Positions 6,719-15,771 are shown, counted from the stretch's first letter. The stretch: 64,000 nt of DNA from Alphaproteobacteria bacterium Ga0077535 (GCA_001464425.1 LNEK01000007.1:1-64000); one strand, 5' to 3'. Made by a program: numbers and translations. The notes: generated by a model from the letters alone, not told the origin.

Positions 6719-7903
6719 TTAACGCTGCTGGATTAAGCCGAAGCCATAAACATCATCGCGTCCGCGAGCGCCTAAATCGCGCGCTTGGGCGCGAAGATCG
6801 GCAATCGCGTTTTGCGCGTCGACGGCGCCGGGGGCGGCAAGCGCGCTGGCGAGACGCACGGCGACAATGGGCGCGGCGTACGAGGTTCCGCGCAAACGGC
6901 CATGCATGCCCAGCGCGGCAAAATCGACGTGCGCGCCCCGCCCAGCTTCGATCAAGACGCGCGCTCGCGCGTCGACGCCGGTAACGCCGATGACGTTGTC
7001 ATAGGCGGCGGGAAAGAGCGGCGCTGCAGCTGGGCCGTCATTGCCGACAGCCGCGACAATAATGAAGCCGCGCGCGGCCATGCGCGCGATCAAGGTTTCT
7101 ATGACACGATTGCGGGGGCCGACGAGGCTCACGTTGATGACGGCCACGCCTTGCTCGGCCAACCAAGCCAGCGCCCGCGCCAACGCCGAAGAGGCGCCGC
7201 CTGTCGGGGCGCCTCCGTAAATGTCAGCTGCGAAGATTTGCGCGCCTGGCGCTTCGGTACTTATCAGCCCCGCTATTGCCGTGCCGTGCGCGCCGACGAC
7301 AGGCGCGTTGCTGGCGAAAGCCCTTTGTGCGACCACGTTTGTCCCGCCGCCCGTATCGACGCCGCTATCGATGAGGCCGATGCGGGGTCCGCCCCTCGCT
7401 GCGCCGCTTTGCGCGAAGGCAGGCAGCGAAAGCGCCGCGCCACTTTCAAGGTGGAGGTGGTCGAAGTCGTAGGTTCCGTTTGGATCGAATTCTTGCAAGC
7501 GGCGGAGCGCGCGGCGGGTCGAGAGGCCCTGTGGCGCGCGCAAGGTGACCATATTGGTCGTTTCATCCAGCGCATCGGTGCGCACGATCTCAAAGCCTTG
7601 CGCGCGCGCTTGTTCGATCGCGGCGGCGCTAATGCCAAGCGCGATGATTTGGCTGCGAACGATGGGCTGACCATCCGGATCGGCCTCTAACTCGCGCCGG
7701 TGCGTGAGCAGCAGGTCGCGGGCTTGGAGACGGCGGGCGTCCTGCAATGGACGGTCAACGGCGTCGCTGACCTGGTCGCGGGTCTGTCCAACCACATCGC
7801 CGACGGCTGGAACTTCCGGCAAGGGCACGCCCAATTGCGCCCGCGCGGTGGGGACGGCGGCGATAGCGCAGACCAGGAACAAAAAGGCGAAAACGCGCGT
7901 CAT
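6719..7903 (-). CDS. Secreted S8 (subtilisin-like) serine peptidase
   Basis: 394 residues from ATG 7903, which opens directly on a signal peptide (MTRVFAFLFLVCAIAAVPTA then RAQ). An upstream in-frame ATG would bury that signal peptide, so the short start is chosen. The catalytic triad blocks of family S8 are visible: Asp in RIGLIDSGVDTGG, His in GAHGTAIAGLI and Ser in RGTSYAAPIVA. An oxyanion asparagine lies in VAAVGNDGPA. A roughly 130-residue region precedes the Asp block and may act as a propeptide or inhibitor-like domain. It is divergent from the ECF sigma/anti-sigma operon, which suggests regulation by it or a role in processing the anti-sigma. The enzyme is expected in the periplasm or outside the cell. 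Confidence 0.92.
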   Translation of the reverse strand: MTRVFAFLFLVCAIAAVPTARAQLGVPLPEVPAVGDVVGQTRDQVSDAVDRPLQDARRLQARDLLLTHRRELEADPDGQPIVRSQIIALGISAAAIEQARAQGFEIVRTDALDETTNMVTLRAPQGLSTRRALRRLQEFDPNGTYDFDHLHLESGAALSLPAFAQSGAARGGPRIGLIDSGVDTGGGTNVVAQRAFASNAPVVGAHGTAIAGLISTEAPGAQIFAADIYGGAPTGGASSALARALAWLAEQGVAVINVSLVGPRNRVIETLIARMAARGFIIVAAVGNDGPAAAPLFPAAYDNVIGVTGVDARARVLIEAGRGAHVDFAALGMHGRLRGTSYAAPIVAVRLASALAAPGAVDAQNAIADLRAQARDLGARGRDDVYGFGLIQQR

Positions 7904-7911
7904 GCCGGGAG

Positions 7912-7937
7912 AACGTTTGACCCTGTCAATTTCATCC
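7912..7937 (-). promoter_or_regulatory. Putative ECF sigma promoter, S8 peptidase
   Basis: Minus strand GGATG (7937-7933), 17-base spacer, CGTT (7915-7912), ending eight bases before the ATG. If active, the mRNA would be almost leaderless. It is one of three related elements in this module. Confidence 0.45.
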
Positions 7938-7963
7938 CGTCCACTATGAAGTGGACTTTCCGG

Positions 7964-7989
7964 GGAAGAAACCGCCCGTCCCAGTCGTT
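7964..7989 (+). promoter_or_regulatory. Putative ECF sigma autoregulatory promoter
   Basis: GGAAG (7964-7968), 17-base spacer, CGTT (7986-7989), with the ATG of the sigma gene seven bases downstream. The sequence and spacing match 6672-6697. Autoregulation is usual for ECF sigma operons. A near-leaderless transcript is implied, or the second ATG at 8003 is used. Confidence 0.5.
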
Positions 7990-7996
7990 TCATCCA

Positions 7997-8506
7997 ATGA
8001 AGATGACGAGCGCCGCCGACCAAACCCGCTCAGATATCGTTGCGATGTTGCCGCGCCTGCGGCGCTTCGCACGCGCCTTAACGGGCCAAACGGCGGACGC
8101 CGACGACATCGTGCAAATTGCAGTGGAGCGTGCTTTGACGCGGATGGATCAATATCAAGCTGGTACGCGGCTAGATTCTTGGCTGTTTAGCATTGTGCGC
8201 AATGCGTGGATCGATGAAGCGCGCTCCCGCGCGCGGCGCGGCAAAGTTTTTGCGCCAGCGGAGCTGGGTGAGCAGGTCGGCAATGATGGCGAGGCGGAGA
8301 TGCACGCCAAGCTGGAAGCCGACGATGTCTGGGTCGCCATGCGCCGATTGCCGGATGAACAGCGCGAAGCCGTGGCGCTCGTGTGTGTGGAGGGTCTCGC
8401 TTATCGCGAAGCGGCGGTCACGCTGGGGGTGCCGATTGGCACGCTGACCAGCCGCTTGGCGCGCGGACGTGAGGCGCTGCAAGTGATGTTGGGGGGCGCG
8501 GCATGA
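7997..8506 (+). CDS. ECF RNA polymerase sigma factor
   Basis: 169 residues from ATG 7997 (ATG 8003 is also possible). Region 2 is LPRLRRFARALTGQTADADD with QTADADDIVQIAVERAL, containing the D-D-x-V-Q-x-x-x-x-R core that binds the -10 element and core polymerase. Region 4 is LPDEQREAVALVCVEGLAYR.. with the HTH GVPIGTLTSRLARGREAL, which reads the -35 element. There is no region 1 or 3, as expected for ECF factors. It overlaps the anti-sigma gene by ATGA (8503-8506), indicating translational coupling. The likely regulon includes itself, the divergent S8 peptidase and the secreted protein at 6002-6619, based on the shared motif. Confidence 0.92.
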   Translation: MKMTSAADQTRSDIVAMLPRLRRFARALTGQTADADDIVQIAVERALTRMDQYQAGTRLDSWLFSIVRNAWIDEARSRARRGKVFAPAELGEQVGNDGEAEMHAKLEADDVWVAMRRLPDEQREAVALVCVEGLAYREAAVTLGVPIGTLTSRLARGREALQVMLGGAA

Positions 8507-9198
8507 GCGTCGACGAAGATAGATTGATGGCGTTCGCCGATGGCGAACTGAGCGGCGCTGAGCGAGCTGAAGTGGAAGCGGCGCTCGCGCAAGATGCAAG
8601 CTTTCGTGAAAAGCTCGTGGCGCATCGGCGGCTGCGCGCGCAGCTCTCGGCGGCGTTCGACGGCGCACTGGATGAGCCTGCGCCGACGCGTTTGATGGAG
8701 GCGGCGCAACCGCCCGCTGCTGAAGTGGTGAAGCTCTCTGATCGGCGTGCCGCGCGCTGGTCGGTCCGTGAATGGGGCGCGATGGCGGCGAGCCTAATGT
8801 TTGGCCTTTTTGTTGGCGTCGGCGTGATGGGTAATGACGCGCCGCTGATTGATGCGGGCGAAACTGGCCTCGTCGCGCGCGGCGCTTTGGCGTCGGCGCT
8901 CGATACGCAGCTGGCGTCCGAGCAAGCGGGCGCGGTGCGGATTGGCCTGAGCTTCCGCGCCCAAGACGGCCGCTATTGCCGCACCTTCAATCTGACCGAA
9001 GGAGCGACCGCAGGCTTGGCGTGCCGCGAGGCCGACACGTGGAATGTGACGATGACGACGGTTAGCCCAGGTGGCGGCGAGGTGCGGATGGCGGGCGCTC
9101 CGCCTGAAGTCTTGGCGGCGGTCGAAACGATTATCGACGGCGAACCTTTGGATGCAAGCGGCGAAGCCGCCGCGCGGGATGCACACTGGCGGCGCTGA
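8503..9198 (+). CDS. Membrane anti-sigma factor
   Basis: 231 residues. The N-terminal cytoplasmic domain (MSVDEDRLMAFADGELSGAE, continuing to about residue 80) has the D-x-x-L-M-A-F-A-D-G-E-L signature of anti-sigma domains and lacks the H-x3-C-x2-C zinc motif. One membrane helix follows at about 88-108 (WGAMAASLMFGLFVGVGVMG), and the remaining 120 residues are periplasmic. The gene overlaps the sigma gene by four bases. It should sequester the sigma at the membrane until a periplasmic signal, possibly proteolysis, releases it. The neighbouring secreted protease makes proteolytic control attractive but unproven. Confidence 0.88.
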   Translation: MSVDEDRLMAFADGELSGAERAEVEAALAQDASFREKLVAHRRLRAQLSAAFDGALDEPAPTRLMEAAQPPAAEVVKLSDRRAARWSVREWGAMAASLMFGLFVGVGVMGNDAPLIDAGETGLVARGALASALDTQLASEQAGAVRIGLSFRAQDGRYCRTFNLTEGATAGLACREADTWNVTMTTVSPGGGEVRMAGAPPEVLAAVETIIDGEPLDASGEAAARDAHWRR

Positions 9199-9274
9199 GC
9201 GCAAGAGTCTGCGTAAAGCAAAAAATGTCGTGGTCGCTTCGGACTAAATCTGCGACGGCGTTCGTTATCGATTT

Positions 9275-9379
9275 ATGTTGGACAACGATGATCGGGGCCA
9301 CGGGCCGATATGGATGCTGGTCACCGCAGCTTGGGTGATCGGGGCCACGGTATTGCTAACTCAATGCGCCATAGCCTGA
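9275..9379 (+). CDS. Possible 34-residue membrane microprotein
   Basis: ATG 9275 to TGA 9377-9379 encodes 34 residues: a polar, acidic start (MLDNDDRGHGP) and one hydrophobic helix (IWMLVTAAWVIGATVLL) ending near a cysteine. No strong ribosome site is visible. It lies 76 bases after the anti-sigma stop on the same strand. It resembles other short membrane frames in this window only in general character. A chance frame is quite possible. Confidence 0.28.
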   Translation: MLDNDDRGHGPIWMLVTAAWVIGATVLLTQCAIA

Positions 9380-9454
9380 AGGTCGGATCAATCGACAGAT
9401 GTCGCTCGCGCCGCCGCCCCGATGCGAAAGACGACAAGACCCAAAGAGCAGAAA

Positions 9455-9564
9455 CGGCGACAACGCGCCACTGCTCCGTGGGCTAAGACACTGAGCGCAA
9501 TCGACGGAGTAGGCTGCTTCCGAAAATCCTCGCTATGACGCACGCTGGCCCATTCCCACCCGTG
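9455..9564 (+). repeat. Dispersed intergenic repeat, copy C
   Basis: Third long copy of the repeat. It shares CGGCGACAaCGCG, GGCTAAGaCACTGAgCGCAA, GAGTAGGC and CGCTATGACGCACGCTGGCC with copy A at nearly the same spacing. It fills much of the 480-base gap before the hybrid kinase gene, which otherwise holds only the possible microprotein at 9275. Confidence 0.6.
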
Positions 9565-9681
9565 GCGCCGAGCCTCGACGTGGCATTCTGGAGCCCGAGA
9601 TACGCGCTAGTTAGTTGGAACTGACAGCCATTGGCAGCGTTGACGCAGCGCGGCGGCGCGCCTTACTAGCGGCGAGGGGGT

Positions 9682-12561
9682 ATGCCTGTGAGCGCGATGA
9701 AAAGTCGTCGGGACGTTGCTCAGCAAAAATTGGCTGAATGTTCGCGGGTGGTCGGCGAGGCCTTCTTTCCATGCATGGTGGAAGCCTTGGCGCAGACGCT
9801 TTCCGTTCGCTGGGTGCTTCTTTGCGCGTTGCACCCAGTGGACCGCCATAAGGCGCGCACAGTAGCTGTCTGGGACGACGGCCCAGGGGCGAACTTCGAG
9901 TACGACCTCAAAGACACGCCATGTGCAAACATCGTCGCCAGCGGTACGTGCGCGTATGCTCATGGAATAGCGCAACTCTTCCCAGAAGACGTCACCCTGC
10001 AAGAGATGGGCGCCGAGAGCTATGTCGGCGCGCCTCTGAGGTCAGCTAGTGGCGAAGTTCTGGGCCTGCTTGCGGTGCTCGACACAAAGCCTCTCGAGGA
10101 TGAGCAGCTAGCAGCGGAAATGGTCGAGGTATTCGCGGCTCGGGCTGCCGCTGAGATAGAGCGCATCGCTGCGGCATCGATCAGCGAGCGGCTAGGACGC
10201 GTTGTCGAAGACTCTGTAAGCGAAGTCTACGTGTTCAACGCCGATACTTACAAGTTCGAGCTCGTGAACCGGGGAGCTCGTGAGAACCTCGGCTACGCAA
10301 TGGACGAATTGCGCGAGCTCACGCCATGGGATTTGAAGCCCGAAATTTCCGCTGAAGCCTTTGTCCAAATGGTCGAGCCGCTGCGAAACGGGAGACAGCG
10401 ATACTTGGAGTTTGAGACTGTCCATCGCCGCAAAAACGGCACGGATTATGACGTTTCTGTTCGCCTTCAGCTCCTTCCTGGACTTGATAACGTCTTCTAC
10501 GCTGCAATTGAAGACATCACGAGCCGTAACGTGGCGAGCCGCGCGTTGCGCGAGACGACGCAGCGGCTCAACGCCATCATAAGCAACACCAAGATGGCGG
10601 TGTTCATGATGGATAATCGCCAGCATTGCGTCTTTATGAACCCGGCTGCGGAGGAACTGACCGGCTACGTGTTAAGTGAGACTGCTGGTCGGCCGCTGCA
10701 CGATGTGATTCATCACACCTACCCCGATGGCCGGCCGTTCCCGCTCGCCGAGTGCGCCATCGACCGTGCATTTCCCGAAGAGAATCAGGTGCAAGGGGAA
10801 GAGATTTTTGTCCATAAGGACGGCAGCTTCTATCCTGTTGCTTTCACCGCATCTCCCATCCGCGACCAGTCCGGGAAGGCGATTGGCACAATTGTCGAGG
10901 CACGCCACATCGCGGAGGAGCTGCGAGCGCGTGAAGCGCTCTATGCATTTAACGACGCCCTTCAAAAGCGTGTCGCGGAGGCGATTGACGAGCGGCGGAA
11001 AGTTGAACTGCAACTCGCGCAAGCTCAGAAGATGGAGGCCATTGGCAAACTCACTGGCGGTGTTGCCCACGATTTCAACAATCTCCTACAGGTCATTCGC
11101 GGCAATCTGGAATTGCTGGTCCGCGACGTGGCGGGAAATGATCGCGCGGAACGTCGCGTGCACAATGCACTGACGGGCGTTGCGCGTGGTGCAAAACTCG
11201 CCTCCCAACTGCTCGCGTTTGGCCGCCGGCAACCTCTGGAGCCTCGTCCTCTGAATCTCGGACGTGTTATTCGAGAATTGGATGACATGTTGCAGCGTGC
11301 GCTGGGTGAAGGCGTCGAGTTGGAGGCCGTGGCCGCTGGCGGACTATGGAATTGCTTGGCTGATCCAACTCAGGTTGAGAATGCCATCTTGAATCTCGCC
11401 ATAAATGCACGCGACGCCATGAACGGTCGCGGCAAGCTCACGATCGAAGCGGGGAACGCTTCCCTCGATGACGAGTACGTCGCTCTGCACTCAGACGTGT
11501 CACCCGGCCAGTATGTCATGATTGCGGTCACTGATACTGGGTGCGGCATTCCAGCGGACACACTCGAGCACGTATTCGAACCCTTTTTCAGCACAAAGCC
11601 AGAAGGGGAAGGCACCGGCCTTGGGCTCAGTATGGTCTATGGCTTCGTCAAGCAATCAGGCGGGCATGTAAAGATCTATAGCGAAGTCGGGCACGGTACG
11701 ACGGTGCGGCTTTATCTGCCACGAACTCGGCGGCCTGAAGAGCAGATTTTCGACAGTGTCTCCAGTGAAGTCGCCGGGGGCGCTGAAACAGTGCTGCTCG
11801 TCGAGGACGATGAGGGCGTTCGCGCGACCGCCACCGAGATGCTAATTGAGCTAGGTTATAAGGTTCTGAACGCGAAAGATGCGGATGGTGCGCTTGCGAT
11901 TGTTGAGAGCGGGGCAACGATAGATCTACTCTTTACCGACGTCGTCATGCCGGGCGTTTTGAAAAGCACCGAACTCGCAGATCGATTTCGGCGTCGGTTT
12001 GAACGCGGCGCAGTGCTGTACACGTCGGGATACACGCAAAACTCCATCGTTCATGGAGGTCGTCTCGACGAGGGCGTCGACTTGCTCAGCAAACCCTATA
12101 GCCGTGAAGCGTTGGCAAGGAAGGTGAGGCAGGTTCTTGATGGGCGCAGCCCGCTGGGTGGGCCGCCGGCGAGCGCAGGGAAAACAGACGACCCGGACGA
12201 TGCCGGCCAACGCGTGGTGCTGCTGGTGGAGGATGAGGCCCTCATTCGTCTCAACACGGTGGATATGCTTGCCGACCTGAGTTTCTCTATCGTCGAGGCC
12301 GCAACGGTTGGAGAGGCTTGCGCGCTGCTAGCACAAAGGAAATTCGATATCTTGCTGACGGACCTTACGCTTCCGGACGGATCTGGATTTGATGTCGCGC
12401 GCGCTGCGTTTGTCCAAAATGCCGACATCAAGATTGTCTTTGCATCAGGGCAGAGCACGCCGACGCCATCGGACTTAACGGGCGCGACTTGGCTGCCTAA
12501 GCCTTACGACTTCCAGGCGTTGGCCACAGCTGTTGGCGTTGCGCTGCAGCGCGCGGAGTGA
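9682..12561 (+). CDS. Hybrid sensor histidine kinase (GAF-PAS-PAS-HK-REC-REC)
   Basis: 959 residues with no membrane helix, so probably cytoplasmic. Domains in order: GAF-like (about 25-165), two PAS domains (about 170-290 and 290-415), coiled linker (420-455), and a dimerisation/phosphoacceptor domain with GGVAHDFNNLL, the phosphohistidine at H463. The HATPase (about 560-685) has DTGCGIP and GEGTGLGLSMVYG boxes. Two receiver domains follow: REC1 about 703-820 (LLVEDD, phospho-acceptor D753) and REC2 about 845-955 (LLVEDE, D894). The H-D-F-N-N-L-L box marks the HWE/HisKA_4-like group common in alphaproteobacteria. No output regulator gene is adjacent, so phosphate probably goes to an unlinked phosphotransferase or regulator. 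The ligand is unknown; GAF plus PAS suggests a small molecule, redox state or light. G-rich ribosome site just upstream. Confidence 0.93.
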   Translation: MPVSAMKSRRDVAQQKLAECSRVVGEAFFPCMVEALAQTLSVRWVLLCALHPVDRHKARTVAVWDDGPGANFEYDLKDTPCANIVASGTCAYAHGIAQLFPEDVTLQEMGAESYVGAPLRSASGEVLGLLAVLDTKPLEDEQLAAEMVEVFAARAAAEIERIAAASISERLGRVVEDSVSEVYVFNADTYKFELVNRGARENLGYAMDELRELTPWDLKPEISAEAFVQMVEPLRNGRQRYLEFETVHRRKNGTDYDVSVRLQLLPGLDNVFYAAIEDITSRNVASRALRETTQRLNAIISNTKMAVFMMDNRQHCVFMNPAAEELTGYVLSETAGRPLHDVIHHTYPDGRPFPLAECAIDRAFPEENQVQGEEIFVHKDGSFYPVAFTASPIRDQSGKAIGTIVEARHIAEELRAREALYAFNDALQKRVAEAIDERRKVELQLAQAQKMEAIGKLTGGVAHDFNNLLQVIRGNLELLVRDVAGNDRAERRVHNALTGVARGAKLASQLLAFGRRQPLEPRPLNLGRVIRELDDMLQRALGEGVELEAVAAGGLWNCLADPTQVENAILNLAINARDAMNGRGKLTIEAGNASLDDEYVALHSDVSPGQYVMIAVTDTGCGIPADTLEHVFEPFFSTKPEGEGTGLGLSMVYGFVKQSGGHVKIYSEVGHGTTVRLYLPRTRRPEEQIFDSVSSEVAGGAETVLLVEDDEGVRATATEMLIELGYKVLNAKDADGALAIVESGATIDLLFTDVVMPGVLKSTELADRFRRRFERGAVLYTSGYTQNSIVHGGRLDEGVDLLSKPYSREALARKVRQVLDGRSPLGGPPASAGKTDDPDDAGQRVVLLVEDEALIRLNTVDMLADLSFSIVEAATVGEACALLAQRKFDILLTDLTLPDGSGFDVARAAFVQNADIKIVFASGQSTPTPSDLTGATWLPKPYDFQALATAVGVALQRAE

Positions 12562-12671
12562 TGGGCGTCCCGCGCCGGGGCGAGGAGTCCGTTGCCCGGT
12601 CATCGGGCCTCGGACCGTGGGCAATGTCTCTTTCCGGCGAGATTCAGCCGAGCGGGCTCATGAACGTCGAA

Positions 12672-12726
12672 TGACAAGAGTGGAGCGACCAGGCCATCCG
12701 TTCGGGAGGGGTTGAGAGACTTACGT
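12672..12726 (+). repeat. Diverged short copy of the dispersed repeat
   Basis: AATGACAAGAGTGGAGCGAC, CAGGCCATCCG and GAGACTTACG follow the order of the 3' half of the repeat. The preceding TTTCCGGCGAGATTCAGCCG resembles TTTCCGGCGAACTTGAGCCG upstream of the copy at 13303. Confidence 0.35.
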
Positions 12727-12731
12727 CTAGA

Positions 12732-13187
12732 TCAATACCGAAATTGTCGCTTCACCAGCGAGCGCCATCGCGCTTGCCGCCAGCGATAAAACATCATTGC
12801 AAATGCCCAGACAAACGGCGTCGTCAGACCGGCTTCTATTCGTACCCGGTCGGTGTAGCGGGTGCCGTCCTCCTCCGGCTCTAGAGTAATGAGATGGTCC
12901 CAAACCCGAACCAACAGACCAGATCCGTCGTCTCGCACGCGATAGGCACCATTTTCGTTGGGCCCGATCTCGATGCCCACCGTCTGCGGGCCGAGCGGAA
13001 TGAACCCGAAGGCGAACATCCAAACGCGATGCGGGCCGGCCGACCATCTTTCCGGAAAGCCCGCCGGCTCGCGGGATGTGAACGTGACAAGCGGCGCCGC
13101 TACGTGGCGCAACAAGGCGGGCGTCTGCACATGCTCCCAGACTTCGCTAGGACGCGCGGCGAGATGCGTGGAGACATGCACAATCAT
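12732..13187 (-). CDS. SRPBCC (START/Bet v1-like) family protein
   Basis: 151 residues from ATG 13187. It begins MIVHVSTHLAARPSEVWEHV, the classical first strand plus V-W-x-x-V helix of the SRPBCC fold. RVRDDGSGLLVRVWDHLITL and DGTRYTDRVRIEAGLTTPFV form the central sheet, and a long C-terminal helix (VWAFAMMFYRWRQARWRSL) closes the cavity. Members bind hydrophobic ligands or act as cyclases or START-like carriers; this one is closest in style to uncharacterised polyketide cyclase/dehydrase-type proteins. The frame is open upstream, but the added residues are low-complexity basic. Single gene, convergent with the hybrid kinase. Confidence 0.8.
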   Translation of the reverse strand: MIVHVSTHLAARPSEVWEHVQTPALLRHVAAPLVTFTSREPAGFPERWSAGPHRVWMFAFGFIPLGPQTVGIEIGPNENGAYRVRDDGSGLLVRVWDHLITLEPEEDGTRYTDRVRIEAGLTTPFVWAFAMMFYRWRQARWRSLVKRQFRY

Positions 13188-13302
13188 TGGCCGAGAAGTG
13201 GGCGAGCGCCCACGGCGCCGCAAGGCTCGGACACTCGGAGCCACCGGCAGTTTCCGGCGAACTTGAGCCGATCACGCGGGCAGGGTGCCGCCGGCAGCTT
13301 TG

Positions 13303-13356
13303 GATCGACTAGGTCAGTCGCTAAAATCGCCGCTACGTCCTACACTCGCCCATTGG
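13303..13356 (+). repeat. Diverged short copy of the dispersed repeat
   Basis: TGGATCGACTAGGTCAGTCG, CTAAAATCGCCGCTACGTCC and ACTCGCCC match the 3' half of copies A-C in order and spacing (AGTAGGCC-AGTCGCGA-AATCGTGGCTATGACGCACGCTGGCCC in copy A). Confidence 0.45.
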
Positions 13357-13428
13357 AGACACTTGTCTATCCAAGGTCAGAGCAACTCGCCTCCGATATA
13401 GCGTTGGACGCCCAAATGCGCGTCCCGC

Positions 13429-15771
13429 TTAGAACTGCTTGCGGAAGCTCACTTGCACCACGCGGCCTAGCGGGTTCTGGTAGCCTTCCTGGTACGCTGC
13501 GGGCGTTGCGCCCGAGCTGTCGCGCACCTCGACGAAGCTGTCGGTGAGGTTATCGACGCTTAGCGCAAGACGCGAACCTCTCAGCAGTGGCGCAGCGCGC
13601 AGCATGTCGGGGCGGGCGTCGAAGGAGAGGAATACGCGCATGTTAAGCGTCAAACGATCGGCGAAATCGAGCGCGCCGCCGCTCGCAACTGGCAGCGTGT
13701 AGCCGTTCGTCCAGCCGCCGCTGAAGCGCAGGCCGAGCCCGTTGTGGAAGACGCCGCCTTCGAACTCGATTGCGCTGGCGGCGTCGTCTGCGCCGAAGAG
13801 ACCGCCGCGATCCAGTACGTCGATGGGCGCAAGGCCCGCCGCGAGCGTCACCTCGTCGGAGAGGCGCTGCTTGTAGAAGACCGAGAGGTTCCACCGCCCG
13901 CCCGCGCGCGCTCCGCTGCCCATGCCGATGCGTCGTTCCAACGCCGAGGGCGCGCCGTCTGCTGATGGCAGAGTCTGCCCGGCATCGCCCGCCGCCGCCT
14001 GTGGTTGGGGACGAGCGTCCTGCCCGGGTCCACTCTGCGCAGCGCCCTGCTGATCGCCACGTTGCCCCAAAGGCGGCCGCTCGCCGATCGACTGCGAGAA
14101 GTTGAAGCCCACCCGCAGTGTGTAGATGTCGCGCGCCGCCAGATTGATCGGTCGAGCATCGACGCCCACGAGCGCGCCGCTCACGTTGCGCGTGAAGCGG
14201 GACGGAAACGCGGTCTGTGTCTCGGCGAGCGCGGTCGGCAGCGCGACGATCACGTCACTGGAATCGTTGCGCGCCCAACTGGCCGACAGCGAGAGCCCCG
14301 ACACCGCCCTCGGCGACCAGTTGGCGTTAAACGTAATGTCGTCGCGGCCTTCAGCCCCGAGCGCGCCGTTGCCGCCGCTGGTACGCGTGACGCGCACGGT
14401 CTGCCCGGAGACGGCGTCGAAGAACGGCACGTCCGGCGTCGTCTGCGCGGGATCGCCAAGCTGTTCGAGCGTCGGCGCCGCCTCACTGTTTTCAGCCTGC
14501 AACGTGAAGCGCAGCGTGGTCGTCGGCGCCCACGCTGCGCCATAGCCGATGCTGAAGAGCGTGCTGAAGTCGCTCGGCTCGCTGAAGGAAGCCGTCGCGT
14601 TGAGCGTGATGTCGCCGAGCGAAGCGCCGAATTCGCGGCGGCGGCTGGTGATTGGCGCGGTGATTGTCGCGCGGCCCGAGGGTGTCGTGCGGTCTAGGTT
14701 TGCGCTGCTCAGCCCGAATGCGTCGATCGCGAAGCTGTCGACCTCGCGCTGTTCTACGCCGAGCCGCAGCGCCGCGCGCACGCGCCCGCCGGGCAAGTCC
14801 ATGAACGCGCCGTTTACGTTGGCCACAAGGTCGATTAGCTGCTCGTCAGTTGATGTGCGCGCAGGCGAGAGAGTGTCGGTCGTGCGGCTATCCTCTTGCG
14901 TCAGATCGCCCGTGGCCGTCGCGGTCCATTGCCAGCCGGCAAGAGCGCCGTCGAGGCCCACCGTCGCACGCAGCGTCTCAGATTCGGTCTCGCGCTGGCG
15001 CACCGCCGATGACGCGTCGAGGCCCAACATCGCGCGCTGTTCCTGTTGCGACACGCGCAGCGAGGCGTTGCCGGTAACGCGCTCGTTGAGCGCGCGCGAC
15101 AACGACATGTTGGCGTTCCACGCGTCCGTATCCGGCGCGAGCGTGCGCACGGCGCGCGCATCCTGCCCGCTCATCGGCGCAGCGATTCCGCGTTCAAGTT
15201 CGGTGACTGACGTTGCGTCCTCGAGCGTCACGCCGCCGGCGATCCTGTCGCCATCGTCGATGCGGGTATAGCGCGCGTCGGTGCGCGTGGTTGCGCGCGC
15301 ATCGCCATCTGCGCGTCCGCCGCCCGCTTCGACAGCGCGTCCCTCGAACTCGCGCGCGAGCACGAGGTTCACCACGCGCTGGTTCGGCGAAAAGCCATAT
15401 TGCAACGCGAGTTGCTCGTCGAAGACGTCGACGCGGGTGATCACGTCCGGTGGCAGGTCGCGGATTTCCTGGAAGCCGCTGATGCGGCGGCCGTTGACAA
15501 GGACAATCGGAAAGCCTTCGCCTCGGATCGAGGCCGAGCCCGTCTGCGGCGCGAGCGCGCCGAGGATCTGGAAGATCGACGTAGCGCCGAAGGAGCGGAC
15601 ATCGGCGGCGTTGAGAGTGCTTTCGGGAACGACGTCGCCGGGCACGCTACCGCGCGGCCGTTCGACGGTGACCACGATCTCGTCCTCGCCCGGACGGGTC
15701 GGCGCCTGCGCGAGCGCTGCGGGAGCGGCTGAGAGAGCCAGGAGGAAAGTGGCGATCGAACGTGTGTGCAT
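13429..15771 (-). CDS. TonB-dependent receptor-like outer-membrane protein
   Basis: 780 residues from ATG 15771, starting with a signal peptide (MHTRSIATFLLALSAAPAAL then AQ). The plug domain follows (about 40-140): EIVVTVERP resembles a TonB-box/plug entrance, and SIRGEGFPIVLVNGRRI with RVDVFDEQLALQYGF is the plug signature. The rest is a long beta barrel with many amphipathic strands, ending VQVSFRKQF with a C-terminal phenylalanine for BAM recognition. The plug lacks the canonical LRGVG motif and is close to oligogalacturonate/oar-like receptors that NCBI often names TonB-dependent receptor plug domain proteins. Substrate unknown. No transporter or regulator is adjacent. Confidence 0.85.
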   Translation of the reverse strand: MHTRSIATFLLALSAAPAALAQAPTRPGEDEIVVTVERPRGSVPGDVVPESTLNAADVRSFGATSIFQILGALAPQTGSASIRGEGFPIVLVNGRRISGFQEIRDLPPDVITRVDVFDEQLALQYGFSPNQRVVNLVLAREFEGRAVEAGGGRADGDARATTRTDARYTRIDDGDRIAGGVTLEDATSVTELERGIAAPMSGQDARAVRTLAPDTDAWNANMSLSRALNERVTGNASLRVSQQEQRAMLGLDASSAVRQRETESETLRATVGLDGALAGWQWTATATGDLTQEDSRTTDTLSPARTSTDEQLIDLVANVNGAFMDLPGGRVRAALRLGVEQREVDSFAIDAFGLSSANLDRTTPSGRATITAPITSRRREFGASLGDITLNATASFSEPSDFSTLFSIGYGAAWAPTTTLRFTLQAENSEAAPTLEQLGDPAQTTPDVPFFDAVSGQTVRVTRTSGGNGALGAEGRDDITFNANWSPRAVSGLSLSASWARNDSSDVIVALPTALAETQTAFPSRFTRNVSGALVGVDARPINLAARDIYTLRVGFNFSQSIGERPPLGQRGDQQGAAQSGPGQDARPQPQAAAGDAGQTLPSADGAPSALERRIGMGSGARAGGRWNLSVFYKQRLSDEVTLAAGLAPIDVLDRGGLFGADDAASAIEFEGGVFHNGLGLRFSGGWTNGYTLPVASGGALDFADRLTLNMRVFLSFDARPDMLRAAPLLRGSRLALSVDNLTDSFVEVRDSSGATPAAYQEGYQNPLGRVVQVSFRKQF

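Noticed and set aside
1558-13356. Idea that the dispersed repeats are integron attC sites with gene cassettes
   Set aside because: Genes lie on both strands, no integron integrase is present, and the GTTRRRY/RYYYAAC core sites of attC were not found.
14549-15271. 240-codon plus-strand frame inside the TonB-dependent receptor-like gene
   Set aside because: Its translation is Ser/Arg-rich with no domain; the opposite strand encodes a protein with signal peptide, plug and barrel. High-G+C antisense frame.
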